From AM-0621 sp964386705 (GTDB lineage: Bacteria > Planctomycetota > Planctomycetia > Planctomycetales > Planctomycetaceae), in contig CAYLTY010000035.1 of NCBI GenBank assembly GCA_964386705.1, positions 1 through 48,202 of the forward strand: a stretch of DNA of 48,202 bases. Direction: 5' to 3'. Positions 35,197 through 43,365 of this stretch are shown piece after piece (within the stretch, counting starts at the first letter, position 1; every line of letters begins with the position of its first letter). The position numbers and the translations under genes are program-made. The notes below the pieces were generated by a model, which saw only the letters and a program-made list of their open reading frames with translations, had not been told where the DNA came from and made no database searches.

Positions 35197-36615
35197 ATGC
35201 CGAACGCACAGAGGCCAGCCATCTTAGGTGGCGAACCGATCCGACCGAGCGGTCCGCCGCCTTGGCCGGGACACCAATCTGCCGTCACTGAGGCCGTTTT
35301 GGCGTCTTTGCGCAGCGGAAGCTGGGGGAATTACTGCGGCCCCAGCCACGCGCTGCTGGAGCGGGAATTGGGCGAGTTTTTCGGTTCTGAGCACGTGATC
35401 TTGTGCGCCAGTGGCACGTCGGCAGTGGAGCTGGCTCTGCGGGGTGCGAAGGTCGGGCCGGGCGATGAGGTCATCCTCGCCGCCTATGATTTCAAAGCCA
35501 ATTTCCAGAATGTTTTGGCTGTCGGAGCGATTCCGGTGCTGGTTGACGTACGGGCTGACGACTGGCAGATGGACGCTCAACAGCTGGCCGCCGCGACCAC
35601 CGAAAAGACGCGGGCGATCATCGTTTCGCATCTACACGGGGCGTTTGCAGATATTGATGCAGCCCTGCAGTTTGCCTCGGAACGCGGCCTGGTGGTCATC
35701 GAAGATGCCTGCCAGTGTCCGGGTGCGACTTTGGCCGGACGACGTGCAGGATCGATTGGACATGTAGCGGCCCTGAGCTTCGGAGGCAGCAAGTTGCTGT
35801 CCGCGGGCCGTGGCGGCGCCGTGCTGACGAGTCGCCCCGAGATCACTCAGCGGATCAAGCTGTACACACAACGCGGGAACGACGCGTATCCGCTTTCAGA
35901 GCTGCAGGCGGCGGCGCTTGTGCCTCAGGTGACGCTGTTAGACGAATTCAATCGCAAACGGCTGAAGACAGTGCAACTGCTGGCTGCGGAACTTGCCCGT
36001 GTCGGAGCGCCGCTCCGACCGATTTCGCAGTTTGCTGCGACTGCTGCAGCCCCAGCCCCGCAGCCCCCGCTCACCGAAAACTCCCCTCGCCCCGGTACTC
36101 CGGGGAGAGGGGGCGGGGGTGAGGGGCCCGGCAACGACAGCTGCGGCCCGTCTTCAGAATGTTCTCCCGGAGCGATTCAAGCATCTGCCGTTGATTCCGC
36201 ATCGATGGTACCCCTCACCCCCAGCCCCTCTCCCCGGAGTACCAGGGCGAGGGGGGCAAGTTCTTATTTTGCGGAAGATTCCGGGCTCAACGCTCCCGCG
36301 TTCTACAAAGTCGGCTTTCAGTACGATTCATCCCAGCGTGGCGGTCTGAGCCGTGACCATTTCGCAGCGGCGATGCGGGCCGAGGGCATCGCTCTGGATC
36401 CCGGTTTTCGAGGATTGCACCTGATTCACAGCCGACAGCGTTTTCGTGCGGTGGGGTCGCTCAGTGAGGCGTCGCGAGCTGACGCAGGCATCCTGATTTT
36501 GCACCATCCGATGCTGCTGGAGGGGGCTTCTGCGGTGTCCGAGTTCGTCGCGGCTTGTGGACGAGTCTGCGCACATGCGTCCGACATCCGGGAAGTTGTG
36601 CTGCCACCCGCTTGA
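35197..36615 (+). CDS. DegT/DnrJ/EryC1-type PLP aminotransferase with a repeat-derived insertion
   Basis: A 472-residue PLP enzyme of the sugar/AHBA aminotransferase family. Such enzymes aminate keto-sugars for surface polysaccharides or secondary metabolites. Seen: LCASGTSAVELAL (PLP phosphate loop), EDACQCPGA (Asp170 for the pyridine N) and LSFGGSKLLSAGRGG with the Schiff-base Lys199. The C-terminal domain resumes at APAFYKVGFQYD. Between them, about residues 288-356, lies a Pro/Gly/Ser-rich insert encoded by two inverted copies of a GC-rich intergenic repeat (36081-36126 and 36211-36256) and their spacer. The frame survives. The insert sits at the junction of the large and small domains and explains why the protein exceeds the usual 370-410 residues. 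ATG 35197 is taken because similarity starts at once (PAILGGEPIRP). Confidence 0.85.
   Translation: MPNAQRPAILGGEPIRPSGPPPWPGHQSAVTEAVLASLRSGSWGNYCGPSHALLERELGEFFGSEHVILCASGTSAVELALRGAKVGPGDEVILAAYDFKANFQNVLAVGAIPVLVDVRADDWQMDAQQLAAATTEKTRAIIVSHLHGAFADIDAALQFASERGLVVIEDACQCPGATLAGRRAGSIGHVAALSFGGSKLLSAGRGGAVLTSRPEITQRIKLYTQRGNDAYPLSELQAAALVPQVTLLDEFNRKRLKTVQLLAAELARVGAPLRPISQFAATAAAPAPQPPLTENSPRPGTPGRGGGGEGPGNDSCGPSSECSPGAIQASAVDSASMVPLTPSPSPRSTRARGASSYFAEDSGLNAPAFYKVGFQYDSSQRGGLSRDHFAAAMRAEGIALDPGFRGLHLIHSRQRFRAVGSLSEASRADAGILILHHPMLLEGASAVSEFVAACGRVCAHASDIREVVLPPA
36081..36126 (+). repeat. GC-rich palindromic repeat inside the aminotransferase gene, copy 1
   Basis: Reads CTCCCCTCGCCCCGG, then CTCCGGGGAGAGGGGG and CGGGGGTGAGGGG. 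An internal hairpin (CCCCGG against CCGGGG) is visible. The same element occurs inverted at 36211 and again at the right end of the window (48162), so it is a dispersed genomic repeat that landed in a gene. Confidence 0.85.
36211..36256 (-). repeat. GC-rich palindromic repeat inside the aminotransferase gene, copy 2 (inverted)
   Basis: Reverse complement of the copy at 36081 with few differences: CCCCTCACCCCCAGCC, then CTCTCCCCGGAGTACC and AGGGCGAGGGG. With copy 1 it can form a long stem around an 84-base spacer. Confidence 0.85.
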
Positions 36616-36809
36616 ATCTGATTCCCAGCTTGTTACCGTTCGCCCGTTTTGCGCCCGAATTCAAACACAGTGTTCGGCGTGCCGAACAGCTTCATCACCG
36701 CCATTGGACGCAGCGTGCGCAATGGATGCCGTTCGAGAGCTAAGGATATACGTCCCATAGTTTTCCGGCCGATGCAGCCCTTTCGACTTCTCCAGATAGA
36801 AACCGAATC

Positions 36810-39800
36810 GTGCCCCGTCGTACCGACATCAAGAAGATCCTGATCATCGGCTCTGGCCCCATCGTCATCGGCCAGGCGTGCGAATTTGACTATTCCGGTG
36901 CTCAAGCCTGCAAATCCCTGCGTGAAGAGGGATATGAAGTCGTGCTGGTGAATTCGAACCCAGCCACGATCATGACCGATCCGAACATGGCGGATCGCAC
37001 CTACATTGAACCGGTGACGTGGAAGTACGTCGAAAAGATTCTGGAGAAGGAACGACCCGACGCGCTGCTGCCCACGCTGGGTGGTCAGACGGGCCTCAAC
37101 ACGGCGATGGACCTCGCCCGCAACGGCGTGCTCGAGCGCCTGGGCGTCGAAATGATCGGCGCCAACGAAGCGGTCATTCAAAAAGCGGAAGGTCGTGAGT
37201 CCTTCAAAGTCGCGATGATGTCCATCGGGCTCGAAGTTCCCAAGAGCCGCACTGTTCACACGATCGACGAAGCCCGCGAAGCACTCAAAGAAGTCGGTCT
37301 GCCGGCGATCATCCGTGCCAGCTTCACGCTGGGGGGCAGCGGTGGCGGTATTGCTTACAACCGCGAAGAGTTTGAGGACAAGGTTCGCAAAGGTCTCGCC
37401 CTTTCCCCGGTCAGCGAAGTGCTGGTCGAAGAGTCGGTCATCGGCTGGAAAGAGTACGAGATGGAGGTGATGCGCGACAAAGCGGACAACGTCGTCATCA
37501 TCTGTGCGATTGAAAACTTCGACCCGATGGGCGTGCACACAGGCGATTCGATCACGGTCGCTCCGGCCCAGACGCTGACCGATAAGGAATATCAGCGGAT
37601 GCGCGACGCAACGATCGCCTGCATGCGCGAGATCGGCGTCGAAACCGGCGGCTCGAACGTGCAGTTTGCGATCAATCCGAAGAACGGCCGCATGGTCATC
37701 ATCGAGATGAATCCGCGCGTCAGCCGTTCGTCGGCGTTGGCTTCGAAGGCGACGGGCTTCCCGATTGCCAAGATCGCCGCGAAGCTGGCCGTTGGGTACA
37801 CGCTCGACGAAATCCCGAACGATATCACTCGCGAAACGCTGGCCTGCTTTGAACCGACGATCGACTACGTCGTCACGAAGGTCCCGCGCTGGACCTTCGA
37901 AAAGTTCCCGGAAGCCGATCCGACGCTGACCGTGCAGATGAAGTCCGTTGGCGAAACGATGGCCATCGGTCGTACGTTCAAGGAGTCGCTGCAGAAGGCT
38001 CTGCGCGGTCTGGAAATCGGCCAGTTCGGACTCGGCGGCGGCCCGAAAGATTTGTGGGGCACAGACCGCGAACCAAACGAAGATCAGATCGACTCGAAGC
38101 TGTCGATTCCGAACGATCAACGCATCTTCTACATCCGCTATGCGTTCAAGGCCGGGCGTTCTGTTGAGTACGTGCAGCAACTGACGAACATCGACCCGTG
38201 GTTCCTGTGGCAGCTCAAGGGCATTGTCGATGCCGAGGAAGAGCTGCGTCGCGTCGGCTCATTGAGCAACGCGTCCGATGCTGTCGTCCGTCGCGCCAAG
38301 CAGATGGGCTTTTCGGATCGGCAACTGGCTCACTGGTGGGATTCGACCGAGCCGGAAGTGCGAGCTGACCGCAAACGTCGCGGCATCATCGCGACCTTCA
38401 AGCAAGTGGATACCTGCGCCGCCGAATTCGAGGCTTACACTCCCTACTACTATTCGACCTACGAACAGGAAGACGAAGCCCCGGACAAGAAACCCGGCAC
38501 GAAGCGGGTGATGATTCTGGGTGGCGGACCGAATCGTATCGGTCAGGGCATCGAGTTCGACTACTGCTGCTGTCAGGCCGCGTTCGCGCTGCGCGAATTG
38601 GGCATTGAAAGCATCATGGTGAATTCGAACCCCGAAACGGTTTCGACGGACTACGACACTTCGGACTTGCTGTTCTTCGAACCGCTGACGACCGAAGACG
38701 TGCTCAATATTTGCGATCGCATGCAGCCCGATGGAGTTATTGTGCAGTTCGGCGGTCAGACCCCGCTGAACCTGGCGCGTGGCTTGGAAGCTGCCGGTGT
38801 AACGATCATCGGCACGAGCCCGGACATGATCGACGCGGCCGAAGACCGCAAACGCTTTCAGCAGATCCTGGAAACCAACGGCCTGCTGCAGCCGCCAAAC
38901 GGCACTTCGCTGAACATCGAAGGCGCACGGCAAGTGGCGGCTCGCATCGGCTATCCGGTGCTGGTGCGTCCGAGCTACGTGCTCGGCGGTCGCGCGATGG
39001 AGATCTGCTACGACGAAGCGCAGCTCGCGCAGTTCGTCGATCAGGCGCTCGACGTTGCTCCCGGTCATCCGGTGCTCATCGACAAGTTCCTGGAAGACGC
39101 GATCGAAGTGGACGTCGACGCGCTGGCTGACGGCGAATCAACGGTCGTTGGCGGCATCATGGAACACATCGAGGAAGCTGGCGTGCACTCTGGCGACTCG
39201 GCCAGCGTGCTGCCTCCACACTCGCTGCCCGATACAGTGATTCAGAGTATCCGCGAAGCGACCCACAAACTCGCTTCCGCGCTGCAGGTTCGCGGGCTGA
39301 TGAATATTCAGTTCGCGGTGAAGAAGCACAACGACGACTTCACGGTCTATGTGCTCGAAGTGAATCCGCGTGCGTCGCGCACGTCTCCGTTCGTCTCGAA
39401 GTGCACGGGGCGTTCGCTCGCCAAGATTGCTGCGAAGATCATGGTGGGTGTCACTCTTAAGCAGCAGGGCGTGACAGCGGAAATCTGGCCGACGCATACC
39501 GCCGTGAAGGAAAGCGTCTTCCCATTCAACCGCTTCCTGGGTGTCGACATTGTTCTCGGCCCCGAGATGAAGTCGACCGGTGAAGTGATGGGCATCGACG
39601 ATTCGTTCCCCATCGCGTTCGCCAAGAGCCAGGTGGGTGCCGGTGCGACGTTGCCGACCAGCGGCAAAGTCTTCATCAGCATGTCCAAGGCGCACAAAGA
39701 GGTCATGGTCGATCCCGCTCGCAAGCTGATCTCGCTGGGCTTCAAGATCGTCGCCACGCCAGGAACTGCTCGAGTCTTGCAGGACGCAGGCGTCGAATGT

Positions 39801-40070
39801 GAAGTCGTCAAGAAGCTGCAGGAAGGCCGTCCAAACCTGCTCGACTACATGACGAACGGAGACGTGCAGTACGTCTTCAACACCCCGAGTGGTAAGGGGG
39901 CCCGCACCGACGAAGGCAAGATCCGAGCCGCCGCCGTCGCCTACGGAATCCCCTGCGTCACCACGCTGCCCGGTTGCTTCGCCGTTATCACCGCGCTGGA
40001 AGCTCTGTCACAGAACCCGGTCCCGCGAGTGAAAGCCATCCAGGACTGGATGCCGAACGCGGACAAATAG
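36810..40070 (+). CDS. carB: Carbamoyl-phosphate synthase large subunit
   Basis: A 1,086-residue synthetase that makes carbamoyl phosphate from bicarbonate, ATP and ammonia delivered by CarA, for pyrimidine and arginine synthesis. Two ATP-grasp halves are clear: the first (about 1-400) opens MPRRTDIKKILIIGSGPIVIGQACEFDYSG; the second (about 560-940) opens KRVMILGGGPNRIGQGIEFDYCC. Both show the glycine loop and the ExNPR metal site (EMNPRVSRSSAL and EVNPRASRTSPF). An oligomerisation domain lies between them. The C-terminal MGS-like allosteric domain (about 945-1080) has VFISMSKAHK and VATPGTARVL. GTG 36810 begins exactly at the expected N-terminus, although no strong ribosome site is visible. 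carA is not adjacent. A CGCGAAGG hairpin follows the stop. Confidence 0.98.
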   Translation: MPRRTDIKKILIIGSGPIVIGQACEFDYSGAQACKSLREEGYEVVLVNSNPATIMTDPNMADRTYIEPVTWKYVEKILEKERPDALLPTLGGQTGLNTAMDLARNGVLERLGVEMIGANEAVIQKAEGRESFKVAMMSIGLEVPKSRTVHTIDEAREALKEVGLPAIIRASFTLGGSGGGIAYNREEFEDKVRKGLALSPVSEVLVEESVIGWKEYEMEVMRDKADNVVIICAIENFDPMGVHTGDSITVAPAQTLTDKEYQRMRDATIACMREIGVETGGSNVQFAINPKNGRMVIIEMNPRVSRSSALASKATGFPIAKIAAKLAVGYTLDEIPNDITRETLACFEPTIDYVVTKVPRWTFEKFPEADPTLTVQMKSVGETMAIGRTFKESLQKALRGLEIGQFGLGGGPKDLWGTDREPNEDQIDSKLSIPNDQRIFYIRYAFKAGRSVEYVQQLTNIDPWFLWQLKGIVDAEEELRRVGSLSNASDAVVRRAKQMGFSDRQLAHWWDSTEPEVRADRKRRGIIATFKQVDTCAAEFEAYTPYYYSTYEQEDEAPDKKPGTKRVMILGGGPNRIGQGIEFDYCCCQAAFALRELGIESIMVNSNPETVSTDYDTSDLLFFEPLTTEDVLNICDRMQPDGVIVQFGGQTPLNLARGLEAAGVTIIGTSPDMIDAAEDRKRFQQILETNGLLQPPNGTSLNIEGARQVAARIGYPVLVRPSYVLGGRAMEICYDEAQLAQFVDQALDVAPGHPVLIDKFLEDAIEVDVDALADGESTVVGGIMEHIEEAGVHSGDSASVLPPHSLPDTVIQSIREATHKLASALQVRGLMNIQFAVKKHNDDFTVYVLEVNPRASRTSPFVSKCTGRSLAKIAAKIMVGVTLKQQGVTAEIWPTHTAVKESVFPFNRFLGVDIVLGPEMKSTGEVMGIDDSFPIAFAKSQVGAGATLPTSGKVFISMSKAHKEVMVDPARKLISLGFKIVATPGTARVLQDAGVECEVVKKLQEGRPNLLDYMTNGDVQYVFNTPSGKGARTDEGKIRAAAVAYGIPCVTTLPGCFAVITALEALSQNPVPRVKAIQDWMPNADK

Positions 40071-40104
40071 CGAGTGATTGGAGTTTCACGCGAAGGCGCT
40101 AAGT

Positions 40105-40130
40105 CGCGAAGGTAAGATTGAACCTTCGCG
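40105..40130 (+). terminator. Hairpin downstream of carB
   Basis: Perfect arms CGCGAAGG and CCTTCGCG around a 10-base loop, 35 bases after the carB stop. There is no T-tract, so it may be a dispersed repeat or a weak terminator. The surrounding text (TTTCACGCGAAGGCGC) belongs to a repeat type common in planctomycete intergenic DNA. Confidence 0.5.
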
Positions 40131-40317
40131 GCTCTGCTGCCGCTTAGCTGTGCCAGGAACGCTTCACTGGCGGCTTTGTTCGTTCCTTCTGTGCCTGCGA
40201 TGGTGTATCCATCAACGATTAATTCGTGAGTAGCGTTGCTGAGTTGAGATTTATCCACCGATGCGGTTTCCTATGTGGGCTGATCACTTGCTCGGTTGCA
40301 ACACATAGGACGCTCTC

Positions 40318-43233
40318 ATGTTGAACTGCGAAGCGTGGTTAAGTCAGTGGACGTTCCGATTTCTGGTCGGAGCAACTGCCGTCCTGGCGTTGGCTCAGAC
40401 TGATGTGCAAGCGGAAGCCAAGGCCGTTGGTCTGGCCAGCACCTTTGCGGACTTCGCGTTGAACCCGGAAACCGGGCAGGTCGCAGCGATCGATGCAGAA
40501 CGGGGAACGGCTGCGTTGTTCACTCTGAAGGACTCGAAGGCCGAGCAGGTCGCGACTGCGACCGTCGGGTCAACTCCAGTATCAATCTGCTTCAAGCGTT
40601 TTGGTAGCAAGTCATACTTCGCGGTGGTGTGTTCCCAGGAATCGAACTTCACTCTACTGAATGCCGCCGACCTGACGCGCGCCGCGAAAATACCAACCAG
40701 CGGCGCCGGGACGTCGCTGGTGTTTTGCTCGCTGAACCCCGAGGACCCTTTTGTCTACTACACCTATGGGTCGGGTCACGATTCACGCTGCGGAGTGATC
40801 GACGTACGGAACATGTCCGACGCGGGAACCGCGTTTGCCAGCATCATGGATGGTGCCATCTCTGCCAGTGGGCGGTTCGGTTACCAGCGGGGGCCTTGGT
40901 CTCCGTCGGGCTTCACCAGCTTTCGGATGACAAGTTCGTTTGCTGCGAAGAAGCCTGTATTTCAAATTGAGTTCTCCGAGCATCGGAGCGTTCATCCTTA
41001 TTTGCCCGACCCGTTTGATAGCTATACCGCGGTGGGAGGCGTGTTGCACACAGCGGATCTGACGCGGCAGGTTGCCAGCATCAATCTGAACGTGGTGGCG
41101 TTCGCGTCGGCCCGGCCGCTCGTGTTTGGGATGCACGTCAACGATTCGTTTGGCCGCGCCGATCAGAACAAACCCCTCGTGTTGCAGGCGGCCTCTTACA
41201 ATACCTTCCAGATCACTGGTGAGCCGGTCACCCTGCCCGTTTACTTCGGAATCGCCTCGACGTCTCTGCCTCGTGGCGTAGCAGGACAAGCGGACTTCAA
41301 AGCCGTGGCAACCAGGAATCGATTCCTGCCGGATGACAAACGGCAACAACTGCTGTGCTGCAGTCGCAATCAGATCGTGCCAGTGCCGTATGACGAATTC
41401 AAAGCAGCCGAGGAACCGTTCCTGCAACTCGCGATGAAGTCGCCGGAAATCGTCCGTATTGGCACAGCATCGGAGTTCGCGTTTTCGCTGACCGACGACA
41501 AGGTCGAAGTTGAATTCACCGGCCTGCCAGATGGTGCCAAGGCCGAGAAACTGAAGGTCACCTGGTCACCCGAGCCAGCTCAGCTCGGAACGCACACGAT
41601 CACCGCGCGGCTTAAAAGTGGCGACCTCGAGCGACTTCAGACCTTCAATGTTGAAGCTGCCAACGAGTCGATCCTGTTGCCATTCAGTCCCAACGGGATG
41701 GTGATGAATCCGGCCGGAACGATAGGTGTTTGCTGGCAGTCGCTGCAGAACAACTCTGACGGTGTGGTTACCGAGACCAGGCTGGCAACGGTGGATGTGC
41801 GGGGGCGGAAGGTTCTGGCATCCAAGGCAGACTCGCTTCGCATTCAGGGCGCAGCCGTCAGCGACAAGCATGTGTTTCTGTATGAGCCCAATGGATCATT
41901 CATTCAGATTCATGACCTGGTTACGCTGGCGCGCGTCAAAACGGTCTATGCTGACGACCTCATTTCGCGACTGACCATCTACCGCGACGATACGCTGCTG
42001 GCTTTGGGGCCAGCTCGAACTTCAGTCTTCAACGTCTCCAACTTCTCGCGGAAGAAGCTGCCCACGGACGCCACGCTGGAATTGTCTTCGTTGGGACCGG
42101 TCTGGGGGCAAGCGGTTCTTGACGACAACCTGGAGAAGCCCCGTCTCCTGCTCGGAGCTGCTGGCGTTTTCTCGCTGGATGGTGAAAGCGGAGCACTCAA
42201 CCGCTCGAACTTCAGTCACAAGATGCTCGGCGAACCACAACAGCAACCACCACAACAGAACGTTGGGCGCAGAGGGCCTCTTGAACAGGCTGGTGTGCTG
42301 GCGGATCAACCTGCCTACCGGGCGCGCATCGAGTTTCAAGCCGTGCCGAATGGCAGAGCGTCCACCAATCGCTTAACGGTGCTTCTTCAAGACTGGGTAC
42401 GAGGATCGCTCATTCAGAAGGTGCCGGTAGCGGTACGTTCCAGTTACCAGAATCCGCGCGGTGGAAGTAACAATCGGCTGATTGTTCCGCTGGCCGATCA
42501 AGTCCTCGTTGGGTGGGAAGACGAACTCTATCCCATCCCTTTGCCGAAGCCGCTGCCTCCGGAATTCAGAACGGGCATCACGCTGCGGCCCGACCATTCG
42601 CACCAGACGTTCCAAGACGCGAAAGACGGCGTGCTGACTCTGCCGCATGTCGCGACCGGCGGCTCTGGTCAGAAGACATTCTCCCTCCGGTTCGCTCCGT
42701 CCGGTTTGGAGATCGACCAGTCGACGGGAGTCGTCACGGCTCGGTGGTCTGAGTTGAGCCCACGGGTTGTCGACTTTCTGCAGAAGATGATTCCGGTTGG
42801 CCCGGGGAGCGAACCTGCGGCGAGCATCGCGAACTATCGGGCGGGAGCGGCTGAAGCGTTGAAACGCCATTTTGGACGGGAGCCTGATGGAGTTCCGATC
42901 CTCCTGCCGATCGCGGTGCGAGTGCAGGACGAAGACGCGCAATCCACGGAACTGCGCTATTCCGTGCTGATCGAGGCGCCCGTTGAGCCGTTGATGGAAA
43001 AGCTGACGAAGGTCTACCAGACGGAAGTTGCAAAAGCGGCCACTATGAAGACGTCGGTCACTGCGCCGCAGCAGGGAGACAACCCGCTTCGTCCCAAGCA
43101 ACCGGCTGCCGACGCTGACGAGGTGCGCAAACTCCGCGAAAAGATCGAAACGCTGGACGCACGCGTTGACCTGCTGACCCGACAAATGGCGGAACTGATC
43201 AAGAAGTTGGATGAGCAGAATCAAAAGAAGTGA
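40318..43233 (+). CDS. Large secreted protein with propeller-like N-terminus and coiled-coil tail, unknown
   Basis: A 971-residue exported protein, not assigned to a named family. ATG 40318 has AGGA seven bases upstream. A signal peptide ends near residue 32 (TDVQAEAKA). The N-terminal 230 residues show WD40/YncE-like strands (FALNPETGQVAAIDAERGTAALF, VSICFKRFGSKSYFAVV). An Ig-like segment lies around 375-450 (FSLTDDKVEVEFTGLPDG). A second propeller-like set follows (about 450-650). Another beta region around 760-820 reads FSLRFAPSGLEID. The last 35 residues are a coiled coil (DEVRKLREKIETLDARVDLL). Such proteins are frequent in planctomycetes and may act as envelope scaffolds. No catalytic motif was found. 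It converges on the cytochrome gene. Confidence 0.8.
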   Translation: MLNCEAWLSQWTFRFLVGATAVLALAQTDVQAEAKAVGLASTFADFALNPETGQVAAIDAERGTAALFTLKDSKAEQVATATVGSTPVSICFKRFGSKSYFAVVCSQESNFTLLNAADLTRAAKIPTSGAGTSLVFCSLNPEDPFVYYTYGSGHDSRCGVIDVRNMSDAGTAFASIMDGAISASGRFGYQRGPWSPSGFTSFRMTSSFAAKKPVFQIEFSEHRSVHPYLPDPFDSYTAVGGVLHTADLTRQVASINLNVVAFASARPLVFGMHVNDSFGRADQNKPLVLQAASYNTFQITGEPVTLPVYFGIASTSLPRGVAGQADFKAVATRNRFLPDDKRQQLLCCSRNQIVPVPYDEFKAAEEPFLQLAMKSPEIVRIGTASEFAFSLTDDKVEVEFTGLPDGAKAEKLKVTWSPEPAQLGTHTITARLKSGDLERLQTFNVEAANESILLPFSPNGMVMNPAGTIGVCWQSLQNNSDGVVTETRLATVDVRGRKVLASKADSLRIQGAAVSDKHVFLYEPNGSFIQIHDLVTLARVKTVYADDLISRLTIYRDDTLLALGPARTSVFNVSNFSRKKLPTDATLELSSLGPVWGQAVLDDNLEKPRLLLGAAGVFSLDGESGALNRSNFSHKMLGEPQQQPPQQNVGRRGPLEQAGVLADQPAYRARIEFQAVPNGRASTNRLTVLLQDWVRGSLIQKVPVAVRSSYQNPRGGSNNRLIVPLADQVLVGWEDELYPIPLPKPLPPEFRTGITLRPDHSHQTFQDAKDGVLTLPHVATGGSGQKTFSLRFAPSGLEIDQSTGVVTARWSELSPRVVDFLQKMIPVGPGSEPAASIANYRAGAAEALKRHFGREPDGVPILLPIAVRVQDEDAQSTELRYSVLIEAPVEPLMEKLTKVYQTEVAKAATMKTSVTAPQQGDNPLRPKQPAADADEVRKLREKIETLDARVDLLTRQMAELIKKLDEQNQKK

Positions 43234-43273
43234 TCACCCAAATGAAGATCCCAAGTTTTTGATTCCCGAAATG

Positions 43274-43340
43274 AACAGAAGCTCGCGAAGACCGCAGAGG
43301 GCTCAGGCTGAATCCTTCGCGGTCTTTGCAAGCTTCTGTT
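43274..43340. terminator. Long inverted repeat between convergent genes, probable bidirectional terminator
   Basis: Arms of 22 bases (43274-43295 and 43319-43340) are complementary except at two positions: AACAGAAGCTCGCGAAGACC on one side, GGTCTTTGCAAGCTTCTGTT on the other. The loop is 23 bases. It sits midway between two genes that converge (stops at 43233 and 43366), the place expected for a shared terminator. T runs flank it only loosely. Confidence 0.65.
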
Positions 43341-43365
43341 TCAAAGTCTTTGAGCACTTTGGTGC

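Noticed and set aside
36081..36256. CRISPR-like spacing of the two GC-rich repeats
   Set aside because: Only two copies, inverted rather than direct, palindromic throughout, and within a coding frame.
36633..38180. 515-residue minus-strand frame opposite carB
   Set aside because: The carB motifs on the plus strand are unambiguous; the opposite frame has only shadow-type composition.
39941..40258. 105-residue minus-strand frame overlapping the end of carB and the following spacer
   Set aside because: Half lies on carB antisense and half crosses a dispersed hairpin repeat; no family similarity or ribosome site.
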